Below the pieces are notes generated by a model. The model was not told the origin of the DNA and did no database searches. It worked only from the letters and a program-made list of their open reading frames with translations. Shown here one piece after another: positions 1 through 7,152 of a stretch of DNA of 64,000 bases. The stretch is from Solirubrobacterales bacterium (lineage in GTDB: Bacteria > Actinomycetota > Thermoleophilia > Solirubrobacterales > Solirubrobacteraceae). The number at the start of each line of letters is the position of its first letter. Position 1 is the stretch's first letter. The DNA lies in contig QHBW01000060.1 of NCBI GenBank assembly GCA_003244205.1, positions 1 to 64,000 on the forward strand, read 5' to 3'. The position numbers and the translations under genes were made by a program.

Positions 1-285
1 CCGCGCTACGGCAGGGTGCAGCTCCTTGACTTGCCCGAGGAGCGGCTGGAGATCATCGAGATGGAGGTAGGGGAGGGGGCGCCCGCGGCCGGGCGGCGGG
101 TGAGCGAGGTCGACCTCCCCGATGGCAGCCTGATCATCTCGGTTCTGCGCGACAGGGGCGGCTTCGTCCCCAAGGCTGACACTGTCATCCAGCCCGGCGA
201 CGAGGTACTGCTCGTGCTCGACCCGGGCCTCGAGGCCGCGATAACGGATCAGTTTGCGGCCGATGGTGACCGCTCGCGTGGCTGA
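1..285 (+). CDS. TrkA C-terminal (RCK_C) domain protein, 5'-truncated
   Basis: The reading frame is already open at base 1 and stops with TGA at 283-285, so only the C-terminal ~94 residues are present. The fragment has the RCK_C pattern of TrkA/KtrA-type regulators: an LPEER...IIEMEV strand, a GRRVSEVDLPDGSLI loop, an R-G segment and a closing IQPGDEVLLVL strand. RCK_C domains regulate potassium uptake or efflux channels by binding a small ligand. Whether this is TrkA itself or the cytoplasmic end of a transporter cannot be told, because the Rossmann domain lies outside the window. The next gene starts 20 nt before this stop codon, in another frame. Confidence 0.75.
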   Translation, partial: PRYGRVQLLDLPEERLEIIEMEVGEGAPAAGRRVSEVDLPDGSLIISVLRDRGGFVPKADTVIQPGDEVLLVLDPGLEAAITDQFAADGDRSRG

Positions 286-1525
286 TCGGGAGGTCGACGT
301 TTTGCTCGTCGGCGCAGGGCCCGCGTCCGACGCTTGCGCTACGGAGCTGCGCGAGCGTGGCTTCGAAGGCTCGATCCTGCTCGTCGGTCGAGAGCTCGAC
401 CCTCCCTACGATCGACCGCCGTGCTCCAAGGAGCTCTTGCGCGGCGAGACCTCGCGCGAGGGGATTCGCCTTCACCCTGAGGAGCACTGGGAGCAGCGGG
501 GCATCGAGCTGCTGACGCGGACGAGCGTGACCAAGCTCGATCCGGCGGCACGCTCTGTGCAGCTCTCCTCCAAGCAGGAGGTCGTCTACGGGCAGGCGCT
601 GCTAGCGACGGGGGCGATGGTGCGCCGCCTCAACGTCGAGGGCTCCGAGCTGGAGGGGATCCACTACCTGCGCGCGCCGGCCAACGCGGAGGCAATTCAC
701 AAGGATGCCGCCGAGGCGCAGCGCGTGGTACTGGTGGGCGGGTCCTACATCGGCTGCGAGGTCGCCGCGTCGATGACGATGCTGGGCAAGCGCTGCACGA
801 TTCTTATGCAGGAGGGCCATCCACTTGAGCGCGGGTTCGGACTGCGCGTCGGCGCGTGGGCTCGCGGCGTACTCGAAGCTCACGAGGTGGAGATCGTGGC
901 CGAGGATGAGCTCGACTTCTACCGCGGCGACGAGGACGGCCACGTCGAGGCCGTGGTTTGTGGCTCTGGGCGAGCGCTCGAAGCCGACCTCGTCGTGATC
1001 GGGGCGGGGGCGGTGCCCGACGTGATGGTCGCCCGCGCTGCGGGACTGTCGCTCGGCGCAAGCGGCGGGATCGAGTGCGACAGTCGGCTGCGCACATCGG
1101 CGGACAGCGTTTGGGCCGCCGGCGACGTCTGCGAGTACGACTCGGCGGTGCACGGGCGACGCCTCCGGGTCGAGCACTGGGAGGTGGCGCTCGCGCAGGG
1201 TCGCTACGTGGCGGCCTCAATGCTTGGTAAGGCCGAGTCCTACAGCGAGATCCCCTACTTCTGGTCGGACATCGGCGACTGGACCACGCTGGAATACGTG
1301 GGGCCCGCACAGACTTGGGATCGCGTCGTGGTGCGCGGCTCGATCGAGGACGGTGAGGCCTTCTCGGTCTGGTACGTCGATCAGGATCGCCTGGTCGCAG
1401 CGCTGGCTGTCGGCCGTAGCGAGGACCTCGACCACGCGCGCCGACTGATGAGGTCGCGTGTGAGCGTGGTGGAGCACGAGACGGCGCTGTGCGACGTTGC
1501 GAGTGACCTCAGCGCTGTCGGGTGA
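263..1525 (+). CDS. FAD-dependent NAD(P)H oxidoreductase (ferredoxin reductase-like)
   Basis: A 420-residue flavoprotein of the BphA4/ferredoxin-reductase type. Visible features are the N-terminal FAD dinucleotide fold (VGAGPAS, residues ~16-22), the conserved YDRPPCSK segment, the central NAD(P)H fold (VLVGGSYIGCEVA), the second FAD motif (WAAGDVC) and a C-terminal reductase domain after RVEHWEVALAQG. Such enzymes pass electrons from NAD(P)H to a ferredoxin or Rieske oxygenase, but no partner is encoded here. ATG at 263 is preferred over TTG at 254 because the conserved sequence begins shortly afterwards. The start overlaps the TrkA-like gene, suggesting cotranscription. Confidence 0.85.
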   Translation: MVTARVADREVDVLLVGAGPASDACATELRERGFEGSILLVGRELDPPYDRPPCSKELLRGETSREGIRLHPEEHWEQRGIELLTRTSVTKLDPAARSVQLSSKQEVVYGQALLATGAMVRRLNVEGSELEGIHYLRAPANAEAIHKDAAEAQRVVLVGGSYIGCEVAASMTMLGKRCTILMQEGHPLERGFGLRVGAWARGVLEAHEVEIVAEDELDFYRGDEDGHVEAVVCGSGRALEADLVVIGAGAVPDVMVARAAGLSLGASGGIECDSRLRTSADSVWAAGDVCEYDSAVHGRRLRVEHWEVALAQGRYVAASMLGKAESYSEIPYFWSDIGDWTTLEYVGPAQTWDRVVVRGSIEDGEAFSVWYVDQDRLVAALAVGRSEDLDHARRLMRSRVSVVEHETALCDVASDLSAVG

Positions 1526-1598
1526 CGACGCTGTTTGGGATTCGCCCGGCGAGCCATTCCGTCCGGCAGGCGTGCGAACATCTGTTCGCTCAGCAGAG

Positions 1599-1669
1599 CT
1601 GCGGGGCAGGGACTCGAACCCCGATAGCCGGCTCCAGAGGCCGGAGTCTTGCCATTAGACGACCCCGCA
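1599..1669 (-). tRNA. tRNA-Gln (CTG)
   Basis: The minus strand folds into a complete 71-nt cloverleaf: a 7-bp acceptor stem (TGCGGGG/CCCCGCA), D arm GTCT/AGAC, anticodon stem CCGGC/GCCGG around loop CTCTGGA (anticodon CTG), and a T arm with TTCGAGT in the loop. The discriminator is G. CCA is not encoded, so it must be added enzymatically. The gene is divergent from the HNH pseudogene next to it. Confidence 0.95.
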
Positions 1670-1696
1670 AACGGAGGATCGAAGGATAGCGAGGGG

Positions 1697-2319
1697 ATGG
1701 CGATGGATGAAGACGCGGGAGCGCTTGGGATCAGCCGCGTGCAGACGAGGTCTCGCGTTGAGCGGCTGCTGGAGCAAGGGCTCACACAACTCGAGGTCGC
1801 ACGCCGGCTGGGAGTAACGAAGTCAACCGTCGCCTACCACGCGAGAGGCCTGGGCATCGAGCCACAGGAGAAGTTCAACCGCAGGTACGACTGGGTGAGG
1901 TGCAGCGTTACTACGACGATGGGCACAGCATCACGGACTGCCAGCATCATTTCGGGTTTGCGCGGGCGACGTTCATGGCTGCGGTCAATCGCGGCGCAGT
2001 GCGTAGCCGGCCGCAGGCGATGCCCATCGATCGTTTGCTCGGTGCCAACACGCGGCGCAATCGCCTTCACATCAAACAGCGTCTCCTGAACGCCGGGCTG
2101 CTGGAGAATTGCTGTGAGGCCTGCGGACTGACCGAGTGGCTTGGAAGGCTGATTTCTCTGGCGCTTCATCACCGCAACGGCGTCGGCGATGACAACCGAT
2201 TGGTCAACCTCGCGCTCCTGTGCCCCAACTGTCACAGCCAGACGGACAATTTCGCAGGACGAAACCGAGGCCGGTCACTACGCGGGCGCCGGGAGGAGTC
2301 GGTGCGCAGCGCCGCGTAG
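1697..2319 (+). pseudogene. HTH-HNH endonuclease, broken by a single-base frameshift
   Basis: Two overlapping frames together make one recognisable protein. The upstream frame (ATG 1697) carries a helix-turn-helix (LTQLEVARRLGVTKSTVAYHARGLG) and runs to RYDW near 1893. The downstream frame continues with EVQRYYDDGHSI, a second HTH-like segment, and an HNH zinc/nuclease core (CCEACGL...LALHHRNGVGDDNRLVNLALLCPNCH). One missing base around 1891-1898 (within gactgggtgaggtg) separates the halves. If real, the nuclease is dead or needs frameshifting; a sequencing indel is equally possible. Stand-alone HTH-HNH proteins are common in this lineage and usually uncharacterised. It sits next to a tRNA gene, a frequent site for mobile DNA. 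Confidence 0.7.
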
Positions 2320-2324
2320 GCCAC

Positions 2325-4217
2325 CTACGCCGCAGCCTGTCGCGCCCAATCGCGGTACAGCCGCCAGTAGTGTCCCTCGACGTCGAGCAGCTCGTCGTGT
2401 GAGCCCTGCTCCACGATTCGTCCGTGGTCGAGCACGACGATGCGCCCGGCCCCACGGATGGTCGACAAGCGGTGAGCGATGACGATCGCAGTGCGTCCCG
2501 CCAGCAGCCGGCGCAGACCCTGCTCGATCAAACCCTCGGTGTGGATGTCGACGTTCGATGTCGCCTCGTCGAGGACCAGGATCCGCGGATCGGCGATCAA
2601 CGCACGGGCAAAGGCGATCAGCTGGCGCTGGCCGGACGACAGCTGCGCCCCGCGCTCGCCAACCGGAGTGTCATAGCCGTCGACGAGCGCGGCGATGAAC
2701 GGCTCGGCCCCAACCGCACGGGCGGCGTTTGCGACCTCCTCCTCGGTGGCATACGGGCGACCGAACGCGATGTTCTCGCATACGGTCCCCGAGAAGAGGA
2801 AGGCCTCCTGGGGCACGATCCCGAGCTGTGAGCGCAGTGACTCGGCTGTCACCGCGCGCAGATCGTGGTCGTCGACCAGGACCGCGCCGCTCGTCGGATC
2901 ATAGAAGCGGGCAACGAGCTTGGCGAATGTCGACTTCCCGGCTCCGGTCTCGCCCACGAGTGCGACCGTCTGCCCCGGGGGGATGTCGAGCGACACATTC
3001 GTCAGTGCCCGGACGGCGCCCTCGCCAGAGCCGTAGGCGAACGAGACATCGTCGAAGGTGATGCGCCCGTCGATGCGGTCGAGCACGACCGCATCGACAC
3101 GGTCCTCGAGCTCGGGCTGCTCGTCGAGCAGCTCGAAGATCTTGTCCAGTGCCGCCATCCCGCTTTGGTACGTGGTGTAGAGGTTTGAGAGCTGCTGGAT
3201 CGGGTCGAAGAAGTTGTTCAACGCCAGCACGAAGCCGACCACGGTACCCACGAGGATGTGCCCGTTTATCGCCTGGATCCCGCCATAGACGAGAATGCCT
3301 ACGGTGACGAGTCCCGAGAGAAGCTCGATCCCAGGGAAGTACGCGGCGTTGAGGTAGACCGTCGTCATGTTGACCGTGCGGTTCTCCTCGTTGAGCTCGG
3401 CGAAGCGCCGCAGGTGGCGATGCTCCTGCCCGCTGGACTTCACCAGCCGGATCCCCGAGAGCGTCTCCTGTAGATATGCGGTGATCGCGCCGATCGTCTC
3501 GCGGGTGCGCCGGTAGGCATCGGCGGACATCAGCCGGAAGACGAAGCTGGCGCCCGCGATCAGCGGGAAGATCAGACACGTCAGCAGCGCCAGCTGGACG
3601 TCGAAGATGAAGAGGATGACGATCGTTCCGAGTAGCGTGAGCGAGGATTGGAACAGCGTCACAATGCCGTCGGAGACGAGGGTGTCGAGCGCCTCGACAT
3701 CGTTGGTCATGCGCGAGACCAGCACCCCCACTGGTCGTCGGGAGTAGAACCCGATCGAGAGTGTCTGCAAGTGCTCGAAGAGCCTGAGACGCAAATCCTG
3801 CAGGGCGCGCTGGCCGACCCAACCCGTAAGGTAAGTCTGCAGCGCCGTGGCTGCCCACTGCACTAGGGCAGCAAACAGGAAGACAACCACGATCAGATCC
3901 AACGTCGACATGCTGTTGTGACGGATCCCGTCGTTGATGGCCAGCGCGGCGAGGGGTGCAGGCGCCAGCGTGGCGCCGGTCGCCGCCACCAGCGATACGA
4001 ACATCAGGGTGACCCGCCCGCGGTAGGGCCGCAGCAGCTCGATCAGCCCGCGCAGCTTGCGTCCGCGCCCCTGGGTTGCGCGCAGCCGGCGGATCAGGTC
4101 GGCGCGGCGCTCCCCCCGGACGCCGCGCCCGCCGCCGTGCCCGTTAGAGCCGCGGCGCGCGCCAGAGTGCCCGGCTGCCGGGCCCGCCGATCGCCCACGT
4201 TCGCGCCAGCGATTCAC
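2325..4217 (-). CDS. ABC exporter half-transporter, catalytic-site subunit of a likely heterodimer
   Basis: A 630-residue MsbA/BmrA-type half-transporter. A basic, Gly-rich N-terminal tail (~60 residues) precedes a six-helix membrane domain (~65-340) and a nucleotide-binding domain (~370-630). The Walker A is GETGAGKS and Walker B ILVLDEAT has the catalytic Glu. The signature is LSSGQRQ instead of LSGGQ, and the H-loop (IAHRLST) is present. The ATG overlaps the stop of the upstream half-transporter (ATGA), so the two are translationally coupled. Together with the Asp-substituted Walker B of that partner, this matches an asymmetric heterodimeric exporter. The substrate is unknown. Confidence 0.92.
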   Translation of the reverse strand: MNRWRERGRSAGPAAGHSGARRGSNGHGGGRGVRGERRADLIRRLRATQGRGRKLRGLIELLRPYRGRVTLMFVSLVAATGATLAPAPLAALAINDGIRHNSMSTLDLIVVVFLFAALVQWAATALQTYLTGWVGQRALQDLRLRLFEHLQTLSIGFYSRRPVGVLVSRMTNDVEALDTLVSDGIVTLFQSSLTLLGTIVILFIFDVQLALLTCLIFPLIAGASFVFRLMSADAYRRTRETIGAITAYLQETLSGIRLVKSSGQEHRHLRRFAELNEENRTVNMTTVYLNAAYFPGIELLSGLVTVGILVYGGIQAINGHILVGTVVGFVLALNNFFDPIQQLSNLYTTYQSGMAALDKIFELLDEQPELEDRVDAVVLDRIDGRITFDDVSFAYGSGEGAVRALTNVSLDIPPGQTVALVGETGAGKSTFAKLVARFYDPTSGAVLVDDHDLRAVTAESLRSQLGIVPQEAFLFSGTVCENIAFGRPYATEEEVANAARAVGAEPFIAALVDGYDTPVGERGAQLSSGQRQLIAFARALIADPRILVLDEATSNVDIHTEGLIEQGLRRLLAGRTAIVIAHRLSTIRGAGRIVVLDHGRIVEQGSHDELLDVEGHYWRLYRDWARQAAA

Positions 4218-5983
4218 AGCCCCGCCACCTCTTGCTCGAGCGGCTTGCGGTTGAGGAAGACCTGATCGGGGAGTCCCTTCTCGACGATCTCGCGGTACAG
4301 CGGTGAGCTCTCGATCAGCTCGTCGTGAGGACCGCGCTCGGCGATCCGTCCGTGTTCGAGCACGACGATGTCGTCCGCCAGGGCGATCGTGGAAAGGCGG
4401 TGAGCGATCACGAACGTCGTGCGGCCCGCCATCAAGTCTTGCAGCCCGCGCTTGATCTCCTGCTCGGTTGAGGCATCGACAGACGAGGTCGCGTCGTCGA
4501 GGATGAGCACGCGCGGATCGGCGACCATCGCGCGCGCCAGCGCGAGTCGCTGGCGCTGGCCGCCCGAGAGTGTCAGCCCGCGCTCGCCCACCTCGGTCTC
4601 GTAGCCATCAGGCAGCTTGACGATGAAGTCGTGCGCCTGCGCCCGTCTGGCGGCGAGCTCGACAGCGTCGTGAGTCGCGCTCGGACGCGCGTAGGCGATG
4701 TTCTCGGCGACTGTCGAAGAGAAGAGGAAGGGGTCGTCGGCGACGATCGCGATCGCTCGACGCAGCTCGGTGGGATCGAGCTCGCGCACGTCGACTCCGT
4801 CGAGCAGCACCGCTCCCGCCTCGGGGTCATAGAGTCGCGGAACCAGAGACACGAGGCTTGTCTTGCCCGCCCCCGTGGCTCCGACCAGGGCGATCGTCGA
4901 GCCCGCCTCAACGGTGAGGTCGATCTCGTGCAGCGTGGGTGTGCGGGCACCTGGAAATGTGAACGTGACAGCTCGGAACTGCACGTGGCCGTCGCCGGCC
5001 GGCAACGGCCGCGGATGCTCGGGCGCCGCCATCTCTGGGGCGCGGTCGAGGATCTCGAACAGGCGGCGCCCGGATGCAGTTGCGCGCTGCGCCATCCCAA
5101 GCGCGACGCCGAGCGTGCGCATCGGCGAGATCAGCAGCTGCAGGTAGAAGTAGAAGGCGGTGAACTGGCCAATGCTGATGTTGTGGTGAAGGACCGCGCG
5201 GCCCCCGAAAAACAGGATTGCCCCCAGCCCGAGGTTGGGGAGAAACCCGATCAGCGGCTGGTAGAACGCCTGCAGCCGAGTGGAGTACATCGCCTGGTCG
5301 AACACACGGGTGACGCTCGAGCGGAAGCGCTCGAGCTGACGCGGCTCGGCGGCGAAGGCCTTGACCACGCGCACGCCCGAGACGTTCTCCTCGACGTCGG
5401 CCGTCAGCTCGGCGATACGCTGCTGGACCTCCTGCAGGGCGGGACGTGCACGGCGCCCGTAGCGCTGCGCCACCCAGACGACGAAGGGCACCGGCGCTAG
5501 CGCGATTGCGGCCAGCGCCGGATCGATCGCGAACATCGCAACGCCGCCGAGGGCCAGCTGCAGTGCCGATTGCGTGAGAAAGATCAGCCCGTAGCCGAGG
5601 AAGAAGCGCACGGACTGGAGATCAACGGTCGCGCGCGACATCAGCTGGCCGGTCTGCTGGCGGTCGAAGAAGCCGAGCTCCAGCGACTGCAGATGCCCAT
5701 AGAGGCCGTTGCGCAGGTCGTACTCAACGCCGAGGGAGACGCGACCGGCGATCAGGCGGCGCCCCACCGTCAGCGCGAGTCGCAGCATCGCGGCGACAGC
5801 GATGGCGATGGCGATCCCGGCAAGCGCGTGTCGATCGCCCCGCCGGATATCGTCGACGCCGCGCCCGAGCAGGTAGGGGATCAGCACCGTCGCGCACATC
5901 GCCAGCGCCGCAAGCGCGAAGGATGCGACCACGGCCCGCCGGTAGGGCACAAGGAAGCGCAGCAATCGCCAGAACGTAGGCAC
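4214..5983 (-). CDS. ABC exporter half-transporter, degenerate-site subunit
   Basis: A 589-residue half-transporter with a six-helix membrane domain (~1-310) and an ATPase domain (~340-589): Walker A GATGAGKT, signature LSGGQRQ, Walker B VLILDDAT. Asp replaces the usual catalytic Glu after Walker B, as in the degenerate subunit of heterodimeric exporters. The open frame extends far upstream in the same phase, but GTG at 5983 (VPTFWRLLRFLVPYRR) is chosen because the family's conserved N-terminus begins there and the upstream part is antisense to another gene. It is first in a two-gene operon; the second half-transporter follows with a 4-nt overlap. Confidence 0.9.
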   Translation of the reverse strand: MPTFWRLLRFLVPYRRAVVASFALAALAMCATVLIPYLLGRGVDDIRRGDRHALAGIAIAIAVAAMLRLALTVGRRLIAGRVSLGVEYDLRNGLYGHLQSLELGFFDRQQTGQLMSRATVDLQSVRFFLGYGLIFLTQSALQLALGGVAMFAIDPALAAIALAPVPFVVWVAQRYGRRARPALQEVQQRIAELTADVEENVSGVRVVKAFAAEPRQLERFRSSVTRVFDQAMYSTRLQAFYQPLIGFLPNLGLGAILFFGGRAVLHHNISIGQFTAFYFYLQLLISPMRTLGVALGMAQRATASGRRLFEILDRAPEMAAPEHPRPLPAGDGHVQFRAVTFTFPGARTPTLHEIDLTVEAGSTIALVGATGAGKTSLVSLVPRLYDPEAGAVLLDGVDVRELDPTELRRAIAIVADDPFLFSSTVAENIAYARPSATHDAVELAARRAQAHDFIVKLPDGYETEVGERGLTLSGGQRQRLALARAMVADPRVLILDDATSSVDASTEQEIKRGLQDLMAGRTTFVIAHRLSTIALADDIVVLEHGRIAERGPHDELIESSPLYREIVEKGLPDQVFLNRKPLEQEVAGL

Positions 5984-6057
5984 GCTACGAGTGTATTTGC
6001 CTGTGCAATCAAACCCATGCGAGCGGGCGCGCGGGCGTTGCGGCGATACTGCCCCCG

Positions 6058-6267
6058 GTGCCCAGCTCGCGTTTCGGACTCTGCGACTCTTGTCGCCACC
6101 AGCGCTTGATCCGCAACACGCATGGCTCGACGTTCTCGCTGTGCGAGCGCTCCCGCACCCAGCCTGCCTATCCGCGCTATCCGCGCGCGCCGGTGCTCCA
6201 ATGCGCCGGCCACGAGCGTCCGGCGAGCGACGATGATGTCGCGCGCGGACGAGCCGACGGACGCTAG
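6058..6267 (+). CDS. Small four-cysteine (zinc-ribbon-like) protein
   Basis: A 69-residue protein read from GTG at 6058. It has CDSC at residues 9-12, LC at 28-29 and CAGH at 49-52, separated by RNTHGSTFSLCERS and a YPRYPR-P-V stretch. This cysteine spacing and the G-S-x-F-x-LCxR core look like a conserved small-protein family that I recall from actinobacteria and related phyla as unannotated hypotheticals. A metal-binding fold is inferred from the four Cys, not proven. It lies alone, divergent from the ABC pair and convergent with the membrane-protein gene at 6274. No function can be assigned. Confidence 0.65.
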   Translation: MPSSRFGLCDSCRHQRLIRNTHGSTFSLCERSRTQPAYPRYPRAPVLQCAGHERPASDDDVARGRADGR

Positions 6268-6273
6268 GTCGCG

Positions 6274-7140
6274 CTACACCTTGGCTAGCTCGAGCAGAGG
6301 CTGGAGGTCCTGAGAGACCTGCCAGCCGAAGTGGTACAGGCGCTGAGTGGTGATCGCATTGACGAGCTTCATGTCTGGGAAGCTCGCGAGGTTGTTGAGC
6401 CCTGGGGCGGTGGAGGAGAGGGTGGCGTCGAGCGGACGATCCAGCAGCGTAGAGAAGTCGCTGCGCTGCAGCAGGATCGCGGCGGCCTGGCTGGAGGTCT
6501 CCTTCGGCGTCGGCGGCAGGATCACCACGACGTTGTCCGCCTTGCCGATGTAGCGGAAGGAGTAGAGGGCGATCTCGAACGCCTCGCGGCTGAGCAGCAG
6601 CCTGCGCGCCACGGAGGGTTTGCCGAAGGAGATCGAGCAGTTGACGCCTTCGCCGCACATCGTGTACAGCAGCGAGTGACCGGGCACGAGCGCGTCGCCT
6701 GTCGCAGCGCTCGTGGCCTTCACCACGATCAGGGCGTCGGTGTCCTTGAACTGCAGCGGCCCCCGCAGTGCGCCGCCGCGGACGCTGACGAGCTGCGCGC
6801 CGTCGGGAAGCCTGTAGGTCGGCCCGACGTGGTCGGCGATCTGCTGCGCTCCGCCGGGGCTCGTGTTGCTGGGGCGCCAGCTTGACCACGGAGGCCCCGG
6901 AACCGCTGCGGGGCGGGTGGCGATCAGCACGACAGCGGCGATCGCCACGATCCCGAGCGCCAGCAGGACCCCGTAGAAGAACTGGAAGCGCGGCGCGTAG
7001 CGGGTAGGCTCGAGCCGCGCCGGGCGGTCGAGCTCTGCGCGCGGCCGGAGCTCGAGATCCCGGCCGGGGAGCCGCGCCTCGAGATCGTGCCCCGGCGGCG
7101 CCTCGGGAACCGCCTCGGACTCGCGACCTGTCTGCTCCAC
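6274..7140 (-). CDS. Single-pass membrane protein, likely partner of the FtsH-like protease
   Basis: A 288-residue protein not recognised beyond its topology. An acidic, proline-rich cytoplasmic N-terminus (~1-50) is followed by one membrane helix (FFYGVLLALGIVAIAAVVLIA, ~54-74) and an extracytoplasmic domain of ~210 residues with a Cys pair (MCGEGVNC, ~160-168). It starts 12 nt downstream of the FtsH-like gene's stop on the same strand, so the two are very probably one operon. By analogy with HflK/HflC or YccA partners of FtsH it could regulate or scaffold the protease, but no sequence similarity to those was noticed; this role is inference from context only. Confidence 0.75.
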   Translation of the reverse strand: MEQTGRESEAVPEAPPGHDLEARLPGRDLELRPRAELDRPARLEPTRYAPRFQFFYGVLLALGIVAIAAVVLIATRPAAVPGPPWSSWRPSNTSPGGAQQIADHVGPTYRLPDGAQLVSVRGGALRGPLQFKDTDALIVVKATSAATGDALVPGHSLLYTMCGEGVNCSISFGKPSVARRLLLSREAFEIALYSFRYIGKADNVVVILPPTPKETSSQAAAILLQRSDFSTLLDRPLDATLSSTAPGLNNLASFPDMKLVNAITTQRLYHFGWQVSQDLQPLLELAKV

Positions 7141-7152
7141 CGCTCTGATCGC

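Noticed and set aside
5984-6889. Upstream extension of the 589-residue ABC half-transporter
   Set aside because: The sequence is antisense or out of frame to the four-cysteine and membrane protein genes, and the transporter's conserved N-terminus starts at 5983.
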